Part shown: positions 7,026 to 13,604 of the stretch, in pieces
How positions within the stretch are numbered: position 1 is the first letter of the stretch
How the letters are laid out: each line of letters opens with the position of its first letter
Origin: DASZHJ01 sp035507155
GTDB taxonomy: Bacteria; Pseudomonadota; Alphaproteobacteria; ATCC43930; CGMCC-115725
Assembly: GCA_035507155.1 (NCBI GenBank)
Contig: DATJOK010000116.1
Location: 1-15,223 of the forward strand
Reading direction: 5' to 3'
Length of the DNA stretch: 15,223 bases
Position numbers and translations under genes: made by a program
Notes under the pieces: model-generated
What the model was told of the DNA's origin: nothing
Databases searched by the model: none
Seen by the model: only the letters and a program-made list of their open reading frames with translations

Positions 7026-7739
7026 ATGACGCCGCAAGCGCTGCAGGGCCGCGTGCTCTACCGCGACGGCAGCATTCTCGTGATCGACAAGCCGGCCGGC
7101 CTCGCCGTCCATCCCGGCCCCAGCACGCCGGAGAGCCTGGAGCGCCATCTGGGATATCTCCGCTTCGGGATCCGCGAGACGCCGCGGCTGGTCCACCGCC
7201 TCGATCGCGACACCAGCGGCTGCCTGCTGCTGGCGCGCCACGCGCGCGGCGCCAGCAAGCTCGGCCGCCTGTTCTCCTCCTCGTCGGTGAAGAAGACCTA
7301 TTGGGCGGTGGTCGAAGGCGTGCCGCCGACGCCGGAAGGCGTGATCGACCGGCCGCTCAAGAAGGTGACGCGCAAGGAAGGCTGGCGCGTGGTGCCGGAC
7401 GCCGCCGGCGACCGCGCGCTGACGCGCTATCGCGTGCTCGGCAGCGATGACGGCCTCACGTGGCTCGAGCTCGCGCCGGAGACCGGCCGCACCCACCAGC
7501 TCCGCGTCCATTGCGCGGCGGCGGGGTTTCCGGTGCTGGGCGACCCGATCTACGGCCGCAGCACGAACCCCCGCGCGCCGCTCCATCTGCACGCCCGTGC
7601 CATCGCCCTGCCGCTCGGCGGCGAGCGCGGCAACCTCACGGTCACCGCCGAGCCGCCGGAGCATATGCTGAAAGCGCTCGCCGCCTGCGGTTATCGCGCG
7701 CCGCGGCGGGACGACGTCGCTCAGCGACCGCCGCCGTAA
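7026..7739 (+). CDS. RluA-family RNA pseudouridine synthase
   Basis: It isomerises specific uridines to pseudouridine in rRNA or tRNA; which site cannot be told from sequence alone. The 237-residue product has no S4 domain and consists of the catalytic domain: VLYRDGSILVIDKPAGLAVH (10-29, motif I), PRLVHRLDRDTSGCLLLAR (53-71, with catalytic Asp60 in HRLD), KKTYWAVVEG and ETGRTHQLRVH, followed by FPVLGDPIYG. I chose ATG at 7026 because GGGGA lies about 6 nt upstream and motif I follows at the normal distance. The frame stays open far upstream, but that part is the antisense of gor. It diverges from gor across 120 bp, and its last 19 bp overlap the small lipoprotein gene that converges on it. 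Confidence 0.93.
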   Translation: MTPQALQGRVLYRDGSILVIDKPAGLAVHPGPSTPESLERHLGYLRFGIRETPRLVHRLDRDTSGCLLLARHARGASKLGRLFSSSSVKKTYWAVVEGVPPTPEGVIDRPLKKVTRKEGWRVVPDAAGDRALTRYRVLGSDDGLTWLELAPETGRTHQLRVHCAAAGFPVLGDPIYGRSTNPRAPLHLHARAIALPLGGERGNLTVTAEPPEHMLKALAACGYRAPRRDDVAQRPPP

Positions 7740-7939
7740 GTATACCGGTCACTGAAACGGCTATCGCTGAAGCTCGGCGAGATGCGGCTGCCGATGAGTG
7801 CGTCGCTGCCGCTCGTCGCGTTGATGTCCTGATCGATCCCGGATCGCGACGCCGGGCTGCCGGGGTCGCCGCCGCTGTCACAGCCCGCCAGCAGCAGAAC
7901 CGCAATCCCGATCACGACCCCCAAGCGCACCCGCTTCAT
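7721..7939 (-). CDS. Small lipoprotein of unknown function (72 aa)
   Basis: I do not recognise a family. The product opens with MKRVRLGVVIGIAVLLLAGC, a clear lipoprotein signal peptide with lipobox LAGC (Cys20), followed by a low-complexity, Ser/Gly/Asp-rich tail of 52 residues ending FSDRYTYGGGR. Asp at position +2 after the Cys would, by the E. coli rule, favour retention in the inner membrane. ATG at 7939 has an AGGGG-type ribosome site upstream; an in-frame ATG at 7960 would add seven residues ahead of the signal. It starts 39 bp after the PAS gene stop, so the two are probably one transcript. Its 3' end overlaps the convergent pseudouridine synthase gene by 19 bp. The signal peptide is the only firm evidence that it is real. 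Confidence 0.65.
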   Translation of the reverse strand: MKRVRLGVVIGIAVLLLAGCDSGGDPGSPASRSGIDQDINATSGSDALIGSRISPSFSDSRFSDRYTYGGGR

Positions 7940-7978
7940 GCACCACCCCTGTTGCCACAACGCCCCAACCCGCCGGGA

Positions 7979-8431
7979 TCATCCTCGTCCCCTGCCGACG
8001 GCGCCGCAGAGAAACATGTCGACGGTCTTGCCGTCGGACGACAGCGGCAGGATCAGCCGCTGATAGATCATATGACGGCCGGCGGATTTCTCGTAATTCC
8101 ACCGGCTGAGGACCGGCCGGCACTCGGCCGCGACCCGATCGTATTCCGCCAGCACCCGTCCCGCCACATGGTCGAAATCGACCTGATCGAGGAATCTGCC
8201 GGTGATCTCCTCGCCGAACTCCTTCACGACCGTCGTGCCGACGAGGCGATAGCGGTAACGGTGTGGCGAGCCCACCGCCTCCACCAGGAACAGGCTGGGC
8301 AGCATCTCCCGCAGCTCCCCGGGATCGATGTCGCCGCGAGTGGGCGCGATGCGGCCCTGCTTCTTGGCGAGCCAGTACTCATAGAGCCGACGCAACACCG
8401 GATCGCTGATCTCCAGTCCCCGATCGGCCAT
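7979..8431 (-). CDS. PAS domain protein (PAS_5 type)
   Basis: This 150-residue protein is a single PAS domain with no visible kinase, cyclase or DNA-binding partner, so it may be a small sensor or adaptor; ligand and partner are unknown. It shows the pattern of the alphaproteobacterial PAS_5 family: LYEYWLAKKQGRIAPTRGDI, a stretch of acidic and Pro residues then LPSLFLVEAV, YRYRLVGTTVVKEFGEEITG, and a final beta-strand part LILPLSSDGKTVDMFLCGAV. I chose ATG at 8431 (MADRGLEISDPVLRRLYEYW), since the in-frame GTG at 8452 adds only an odd MRGWDKN. The small lipoprotein gene follows after 39 bp. Two GCTTCAG copies lie just upstream (8456-8473). Confidence 0.84.
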   Translation of the reverse strand: MADRGLEISDPVLRRLYEYWLAKKQGRIAPTRGDIDPGELREMLPSLFLVEAVGSPHRYRYRLVGTTVVKEFGEEITGRFLDQVDFDHVAGRVLAEYDRVAAECRPVLSRWNYEKSAGRHMIYQRLILPLSSDGKTVDMFLCGAVGRGRG

Positions 8432-8551
8432 GTTCTTATCCCACCCCCGCACGCGGCTTCAGATCAGCTTCAGAAAAATAGAACGATCGTGGCGGTCCCG
8501 CTACCCGCGCCCTGTAACTGTCGCGCAAATCACGAGACCGTGTACGGACAA

Positions 8552-8581
8552 GAAAACGGTCGCCCGCAGGCGACCGTTTTC
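8552..8581 (-). terminator. Intrinsic terminator of gabD
   Basis: A perfect 13-bp stem (8552-8564 with 8569-8581) around a 4-base loop, 26 bp beyond the gabD stop. The stem core is CGGTCGCC/GGCGACCG and, on the minus strand, it ends in TTTTCTTGT, giving the U-rich tail of a Rho-independent terminator. The plus strand also ends in TTTTCC, so weak bidirectional action is possible, but no plus-strand gene leads into it. Confidence 0.9.
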
Positions 8582-8606
8582 CAGCGCGTCGAGAACGGCG
8601 CTTGCT

Positions 8607-10058
8607 TCAGATACCGCCCATGCAGAGGTATTTGACCTCGAGATATTCCTCGATCCCGTACTTGGAGCCCTCGCGGCCGATGCCGCTCTCCTTGACGCCG
8701 CCGAAGGGGGCGATCTCCGTGGAGATGATGCCCTCGTTGATGCCGACGATGCCGTATTCGAGCGCCTCCGCGGCGCGCCAGCAGCGGCCGATGTCGCGGC
8801 TGTAGAAATAGGCGGCAAGGCCGTAGACGGTGTCGTTCGCCATCTCTATCGCCTGCTGGTCGGTCGCGAAGCGGAAGAGCGGTGCCACCGGGCCGAAGGT
8901 CTCCTCCCGGGTCACCTTCATCTGGGTGTTGACCTCGGTAAGGACCGTCGGCTGGAAGAAGCTGCCGCCCAGCGCATGGCGCTTTCCGCCGACCACGACC
9001 CGCGCACCCTTTTGCACGGCATCGCCGATATGCTCCTCCACCTTCTCCACCGCCTTCATGTCGATGAGCGGCCCGATCACGGCGCCGGTCTCGCTCCCGG
9101 GCGCCACCTTCATCGCGCCGACGGCGTCGGCGAGCTTGCCGGCGAAGGCGTCATAGACGCCATCCTGCACCAGGATGCGGTTGGCGCAGACGCAGGTCTG
9201 GCCGGCATTCCGGTACTTGGAGGCGATCGCGCCCTTCACCGCGAGATCGAGGTCGGCGTCGTTGAAGACGATGAAGGGAGCGTTGCCGCCAAGCTCGAGC
9301 GAGAGCTTCTTCACCGTGCCGGCACACTGCGCCATCAGCACCTTGCCGATCTCCGTCGAGCCGGTGAAGCTGAGCTTGCGCACGATGGGGTTCGACGTCA
9401 TCTCGCCGCCGATCTCGGTGGCGCTGCCGGTGACGCAGGAGAAGACACCCTTCGGGACGCCCGCGCGCTCGGCGAGCTCGCAGAGCGCCAGCGCCGAGAA
9501 CGGCGTCTGGCTCGCGGGCTTCAGCACCATGGTGCAGCCGGCCGCGAGCGCCGGTCCCGCCTTGCGGGTGATCATCGCCGAGGGGAAGTTCCAAGGCGTG
9601 ATGGCGACACAGACACCGATCGGCTGCTTCAGCACGACGATGCGCTTGTCGGTGCCATGTGCCGGGATGGTGTCGCCGTAGACGCGCTTCCCCTCCTCGG
9701 CGAACCACTCGATGAAGCCCGCCGCGTAGGCGATCTCGCCGCGGGATTCCGTGAGCGGTTTGCCCTGCTCCGCGGTCATCAGCTGCGCCAGGTCCTCTTG
9801 GTTCGCCATCATGAGCTCGAACCACTTGCGCAGAATCGCCGATCGCTCCTTGGCGGTCTTGGCGCGCCAGGCGGGCAGCGCGCGCTCCGCCGCGTCGATC
9901 GCGCGATGGGTCTCGTCGGCACCCATCTTGGGCACGGTACCGAGGATCGAATTGTCGGCGGGGTTGTTGACGGAAATGGTGCCGCGCCTGTCCGCATCGA
10001 CCCATTTGCCGTCGATGTAGCACTGCTGGCGAAACAGCGACTTGTCCTTGAGCTGCAT
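8607..10058 (-). CDS. gabD: Succinate-semialdehyde dehydrogenase, NADP-dependent
   Basis: It oxidises succinate semialdehyde to succinate, the last step of GABA and 4-hydroxybutyrate breakdown feeding the TCA cycle (cytosol). At 483 residues it has GabD length, and its key residues fall within one position of those I recall for E. coli GabD: Glu255 in LELGGN and Cys289 in GQTCVCANR. ITPWNFPSAM (153-162) and VLKPASQTPFSAL (178-190) form the cofactor site; Lys180 and Ser183 fit NADP preference. The second cysteine (Cys291) sits where human SSADH has its redox-switch partner, though bacterial GabD also has it. ATG at 10058 follows GGAGG at 6 nt and gives the standard MQLKDKSLFRQQCYI-type N-terminus; an upstream GTG extension would be repeat-derived. 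No gabT is in the window. Promoter at 10096-10124 and terminator at 8552-8581 suggest a single-gene transcript. Glutarate-semialdehyde dehydrogenase (DavD) activity is a real alternative. Confidence 0.93.
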   Translation of the reverse strand: MQLKDKSLFRQQCYIDGKWVDADRRGTISVNNPADNSILGTVPKMGADETHRAIDAAERALPAWRAKTAKERSAILRKWFELMMANQEDLAQLMTAEQGKPLTESRGEIAYAAGFIEWFAEEGKRVYGDTIPAHGTDKRIVVLKQPIGVCVAITPWNFPSAMITRKAGPALAAGCTMVLKPASQTPFSALALCELAERAGVPKGVFSCVTGSATEIGGEMTSNPIVRKLSFTGSTEIGKVLMAQCAGTVKKLSLELGGNAPFIVFNDADLDLAVKGAIASKYRNAGQTCVCANRILVQDGVYDAFAGKLADAVGAMKVAPGSETGAVIGPLIDMKAVEKVEEHIGDAVQKGARVVVGGKRHALGGSFFQPTVLTEVNTQMKVTREETFGPVAPLFRFATDQQAIEMANDTVYGLAAYFYSRDIGRCWRAAEALEYGIVGINEGIISTEIAPFGGVKESGIGREGSKYGIEEYLEVKYLCMGGI

Positions 10059-10095
10059 AGGCCGCCTCCTCCTCAGGATCTGGGATTTGACGGGC

Positions 10096-10124
10096 ACTAT
10101 AGCGGGGGACGTGGGCGGTGTTAA
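10096..10124 (-). promoter_or_regulatory. sigma70-type promoter of gabD
   Basis: The minus strand reads TTAACA (10124-10119), a 17-bp spacer, then TATAGT (10101-10096). Each hexamer matches five of six consensus bases. Transcription would start near 10089, about 30 bp before the gabD ATG. It is the best promoter I see among the protein genes. Confidence 0.75.
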
Positions 10125-10151
10125 CCCGGCCGATCCTGGGCCGAAATTGAG

Positions 10152-10257
10152 TCTGGATTCACCACGAAGACACAGAGGACACGAAGGAAAATAATGGGCC
10201 CCCATGCGGCCCTATCGTCTTTCTCCCGTGTCCTTCGTGTCTTCGTGGTGACTCCAG
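10152..10257. repeat. Imperfect inverted repeat with CACGAAG units
   Basis: The left arm (about 10152-10187) and right arm (about 10222-10257) are about 36 bp each and nearly reverse complements (TCTGGA, then T or G, then TCACCACGAAGACAC at the outer part). They are separated by about 34 bp that include ATGGGCCCCCAT. Each arm contains repeated CACGAAG-like units, a pattern I have seen as dispersed intergenic repeats in many proteobacteria. It sits between the glmS stop (10263) and the gabD promoter, and could end glmS transcription by structure, but there is no T-run. Confidence 0.8.
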
Positions 10258-10262
10258 AGTTT

Positions 10263-12086
10263 CTATTCGACAGTGACGCTCTTCGCGAGGTTGCGCGGCT
10301 GGTCGACGTCGGTGCCCTTGATGACGGCGGTGTGGTAGGCGAGGAGCTGCACCGGCACGGAATAAAGGAGCGGCGCCACGAACGGGTCGCAGCTCGGCAC
10401 CTCGATGCCGTGGAAGAGCTTGCCGCCGAAGCGCGCGAGGCCGGCTTTGTCGGAGATCATCACCACGCGCCCGCCGCGCGCCATCACCTCCTGGATGTTG
10501 GACGCAGTCTTGTCGAAGAGCTCGTCGTGCGGCGCCAGCACCACGACTGGCGTCTTCTCGTCGATGAGCGCGATCGGCCCGTGCTTCATCTCGCCGGCGG
10601 GATAGCCTTCGGCGTGGATGTAGGAGATCTCCTTGAGCTTGAGCGCGCCCTCTAGCGCCAGCGGGAAGGAGGTGCCGCGGCCAAGGTAGAGCACGTCGCG
10701 GGCCTCGGCGATCTCGGCGGCGATCTTCTGGATCGCCTCGTCGTGCTGCAGCACGTCGCTGGCGCGCGCCGGCACCTCAGTAAGCGCTGTGGAGAGTGCA
10801 GCTTCCTGCTTCGCGTCCATGGCACCCCGCGCGCGGGCGAGCGCCAGGGTGAAGCAGGCGAGGACGGCGAGCTGAGTCGTGAAGGCCTTGGTGGAGGCGA
10901 CGCCGATCTCGGGGCCGGCGTGGGTCGCCAGCACCGCTGCTGATTCGCGCGCGATCGTGCTCTCGGGCTGATTCACCACGGCGAGGATGTGCTGGCCCTG
11001 CTCCTTGGCGTAGCGGAGCGCCGCCAGCGTATCGAGGGTCTCGCCGGACTGCGAGATGAAGAGCGAGAGGCCGCCCTTCGCCATCGCGGGCATGCGATAG
11101 CGGAACTCCGAGGCGATCTCCACGTCGACCGGCATGCGCGCCAGCCGCTCGATCCAGTATTTGGCGACGAGGCCCGCGTTGTAGGAGGTGCCGCAGGCGA
11201 TGATGGAGATCTTCGGCAGCGTCTTCAGATCGAAGGGCAGGCTTGGCAGATGCACCGTGCGCGTCGTCGGGTGAAAATGCGCCATCAGCGTGTCGCCGAT
11301 CACCACCGGCTGCTCGAAGATCTCCTTCTGCATGAAGTGCCGATAGTTGCCCTTGCCGATGAGCGCCCCGGAGAGCGCGGTCTCCCGGACCTCGCGCTTC
11401 ACCTCGCGGTTCTTCTCGTCATAGACCGTGGCGCCCTTGGCGGTGACCACCGCCCAGTCGCCCTCGTCGAGATAGAGGATGCGGCGCGTCAAAGGCGCCA
11501 GCGCCAGGGAGTCCGAGCCCAGATACATCTCGCCGTCGCCGAAGCCGATGGCGAGCGGGCTGCTGCGCCGCGCGCAGATCAGGAGATCCGGCTCGCCGGC
11601 GAAGAGGATGGCGAGCGCGAAGGCGCCGTGGAGGCGCAGGAACGCCTTCCCCGCCGCCTCGCGTGGGCTCAGCCCCTGCCTCAAGTAATGAGTGATGAGA
11701 ACCGCCACCGCCTCGGTGTCGGTCTGGGTCTCGAAGCGGTAGCCGAGGCCGGTAAGCTCGTCGCGCAGCTCCTGGAAATTCTCGATGATGCCGTTGTGGA
11801 CGACGGCGACGCGGTCGGTGGCGATCGGGTGCGCGTTGGTCTCGTTGGGGACGCCATGGGTGGCCCAGCGAGTATGCGCGATGCCGATGCGGCCGGTCAC
11901 TGGCTCACGCTCGAGGCGCGTCACCAGCTTGTCGAGCTTCCCTTCCGCGCGCCGGCGCTCGATGCGGCCGTCGACCAGGGTCGCGACCCCCGCGGAATCA
12001 TAGCCCCGGTATTCCAGGCGCCGCAGACCTTCGATGAGGAGCGGCGCCACCTCGGCCCGCCCGATGATGCCGACGATGCCGCACAT
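10263..12086 (-). CDS. glmS: Glutamine--fructose-6-phosphate aminotransferase (isomerising)
   Basis: It makes glucosamine 6-phosphate from fructose 6-phosphate and glutamine, the entry step to UDP-GlcNAc (cytosol). The 607-residue length is standard. The glutaminase domain starts MCGIVGIIG with nucleophile Cys2 (Cys1 after Met removal), then YRGYDSAG (26-33), AHTRWATHG (70-78) and HNGIIENF (97-104). The sugar-isomerase part has two SIS domains with CGTSYNAG (298-305), SQSGETLDT (345-353) and STKAFTTQ (398-405), and the invariant C-terminus DQPRNLAKSVTVE. The start codon shares one base with the glmU stop (TGATG), so translation is probably coupled to glmU. I see no sign of a glmS ribozyme or leader, as the coupling leaves no room for one. 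An inverted repeat follows the stop. Confidence 0.98.
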   Translation of the reverse strand: MCGIVGIIGRAEVAPLLIEGLRRLEYRGYDSAGVATLVDGRIERRRAEGKLDKLVTRLEREPVTGRIGIAHTRWATHGVPNETNAHPIATDRVAVVHNGIIENFQELRDELTGLGYRFETQTDTEAVAVLITHYLRQGLSPREAAGKAFLRLHGAFALAILFAGEPDLLICARRSSPLAIGFGDGEMYLGSDSLALAPLTRRILYLDEGDWAVVTAKGATVYDEKNREVKREVRETALSGALIGKGNYRHFMQKEIFEQPVVIGDTLMAHFHPTTRTVHLPSLPFDLKTLPKISIIACGTSYNAGLVAKYWIERLARMPVDVEIASEFRYRMPAMAKGGLSLFISQSGETLDTLAALRYAKEQGQHILAVVNQPESTIARESAAVLATHAGPEIGVASTKAFTTQLAVLACFTLALARARGAMDAKQEAALSTALTEVPARASDVLQHDEAIQKIAAEIAEARDVLYLGRGTSFPLALEGALKLKEISYIHAEGYPAGEMKHGPIALIDEKTPVVVLAPHDELFDKTASNIQEVMARGGRVVMISDKAGLARFGGKLFHGIEVPSCDPFVAPLLYSVPVQLLAYHTAVIKGTDVDQPRNLAKSVTVE

Positions 12087-13462
12087 CAGACCTTGCTCCG
12101 TTCCTTGACCGAGGATTTCGTCCGCGCCTTCGCCGCCGCGCCCTGCTCGCGGAGATGCTTCGCAAGCCCCGGCTTCACCACCTGTCGGCCGCGCCCCAGC
12201 GCCAGCGCGTCCGCCGGCACGTCCTGGGTGATCACCGAGCCCGCACCGACGATGGCGTCAGCGCCGACGGTCACCGGTGCCACCAGCGCGGTGTTGGAGC
12301 CGATGAAGGCGCCGTCCTCGATCCGCGTCGTCGATTTCACGAAGCCGTCGTAGTTGCAGGTGATGGTGCCGGCGCCGACATTGACGCCGCGCCCGACCAC
12401 CGCATCGCCGATGTAGGTCAGGTGATTGGCCTTGCTGCCGGGGCCGAGCGTCGCCGCCTTGATCTCGACGAAGTTGCCGACATGCACCTCGGGCGCGAGC
12501 TCCGCGCCGGGACGCAGCCGGGCGAAGGGGCCGACGATGGCGCGATCACCGATGGTAGCACCGACGATGTGGCTCATCGCGCGGATCTCGACGCCCTCGC
12601 CGACGGTGACGCCCGGCCCGAAGATCACCGAGGGCTCGATCACCGTATCGCGGCCGATCCGGGTATCGGCGCTGAAGAAGACGGTGGTGGGATCGACGAG
12701 GGTGACGCCCTCAGCCATGTGGCGCGCGCGCAGGCGCTGCTGCAGGGTCGCCTCCGCCACCGCCAGCTCGGCGCGGGAGTTGACGCCGAGCAGCTCCTCG
12801 GTCGGCGCTTCGAGGGCGCGGCAGACGAGGCCCTGCTTGCGCGCCAGCCCGACCGCGTCGGTCAGATAGTATTCGCCCTTGGCGTTCTTGTTGCCGATCG
12901 CGTTCACCAGCGCCGCGACGTGCCGGCCATCGAAGGCCATGACGCCGGAATTGCAGAGGGTGATGGCGCGCTGCTCTGGCGTCGCGTCCTTGGCTTCGAC
13001 GATCGCCTCGAGGCTGCCGTCGCTGGCGAGCATGAGACGGCCGTAAGGGCCAGGATCCTGGGGCCGCATGCCGAGAACCGCGATGGCGGCGGCCGGCGCG
13101 CGACGTCGCTCGGCGAGCAGCGCCTGCAGCGTCTCGGTGCTGATGAGCGGCGTGTCGCCGTAGACCACCAGCACCTCGCCGTCGACACGACCGAGCGCTT
13201 CCAGTGCCACCTTCACCGCGTGGCCGGTGCCCTGCGGCGGCGACTGCACCGCGGTCTCGGCAGGTGCCACCACCGCCGCCACCTCGGCCATCGCCTTTCC
13301 CACCACCACCAGGGTGCGCGCCGGCGCGAGCGGCGCCAGCGCGTCGAGCACGTGGCGGACCATCGGCCGATGCGCTATCTGATGCAGCACCTTGGGCCGC
13401 GCCGACTTCATGCGCGTGCCATCGCCGGCGGCGAGAACGATCACGGCGAGCGCGGCGGGCAT
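12086..13462 (-). CDS. glmU: Bifunctional GlcN-1-P acetyltransferase / GlcNAc-1-P uridyltransferase
   Basis: It carries out the last two steps to UDP-GlcNAc, for peptidoglycan and lipid A. The 458-residue length is usual. The uridyltransferase domain has LAAGDGTRMKSARPKVLH (10-27), QGTGHAV (77-83), VYGDTPL (Asp about 103, metal) and GVNSRAEL (Asn about 228, metal). A left-handed beta-helix of hexapeptide repeats follows (about 250-430), with KANHLTYIGDA (acetyltransferase His about 347) and AGTITCNYDG. The tail after about 435 is rich in Lys, Arg and Ala. I chose ATG at 13462 because the GxGxR motif must start about 11 residues in; longer forms up to 13543 add unrelated sequence. The ribosome site is weak. 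It overlaps glmS by one base; glmM, which acts between the two, is not in the window. Confidence 0.98.
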   Translation of the reverse strand: MPAALAVIVLAAGDGTRMKSARPKVLHQIAHRPMVRHVLDALAPLAPARTLVVVGKAMAEVAAVVAPAETAVQSPPQGTGHAVKVALEALGRVDGEVLVVYGDTPLISTETLQALLAERRRAPAAAIAVLGMRPQDPGPYGRLMLASDGSLEAIVEAKDATPEQRAITLCNSGVMAFDGRHVAALVNAIGNKNAKGEYYLTDAVGLARKQGLVCRALEAPTEELLGVNSRAELAVAEATLQQRLRARHMAEGVTLVDPTTVFFSADTRIGRDTVIEPSVIFGPGVTVGEGVEIRAMSHIVGATIGDRAIVGPFARLRPGAELAPEVHVGNFVEIKAATLGPGSKANHLTYIGDAVVGRGVNVGAGTITCNYDGFVKSTTRIEDGAFIGSNTALVAPVTVGADAIVGAGSVITQDVPADALALGRGRQVVKPGLAKHLREQGAAAKARTKSSVKERSKV

Positions 13463-13538
13463 GAGCGGGTCCGGTCGATGAGAAGGTTCAGGGGAGCGCG
13501 CCTTCGAACAGCAAGAGGTGGCCGGCGCGCGCGAAAGT

Positions 13539-13568
13539 GGCATAAGGCCGCTCGCCGGGCCAAGTCAA
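13539..13568 (-). promoter_or_regulatory. Possible promoter of glmU-glmS
   Basis: The minus strand has TTGACT (13568-13563, five of six), an 18-bp spacer and TATGCC (13544-13539, three of six), about 75 bp before the glmU ATG. One copy of the 9-bp direct repeat lies 2 bp upstream of the -35 box. The -10 is weak, so this is a moderate call. Confidence 0.45.
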
Positions 13569-13570
13569 AT

Positions 13571-13603
13571 AGTGTGAACAAGGATGACTAACGAAGTGTG
13601 AAC
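13571..13603. repeat. 9-bp direct repeat AGTGTGAAC, two copies 24 bp apart
   Basis: AGTGTGAAC occurs at 13571-13579 and 13595-13603 in the divergent glmU/phosphatase region, in a stretch clearly AT-richer than its surroundings. The start-to-start distance of 24 bp is not far from two turns of DNA. One copy abuts the possible glmU -35 box and the other the phosphatase start. A regulator site is possible but unproven. Confidence 0.45.
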
Positions 13604-13604
13604 C

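Noticed and set aside
8430..10124. 564-codon plus-strand open frame
   Set aside because: Antisense of gabD, running through its terminator and promoter; no family features.
12086..12110. glmS ribozyme or leader riboswitch upstream of glmS
   Set aside because: The glmS start overlaps the glmU stop by one base, so there is no leader to hold one.
10989..13591. Long plus-strand open frames opposite glmS and glmU
   Set aside because: Their translations are His/Arg/Asp-rich shadow sequence; glmS and glmU are certain.
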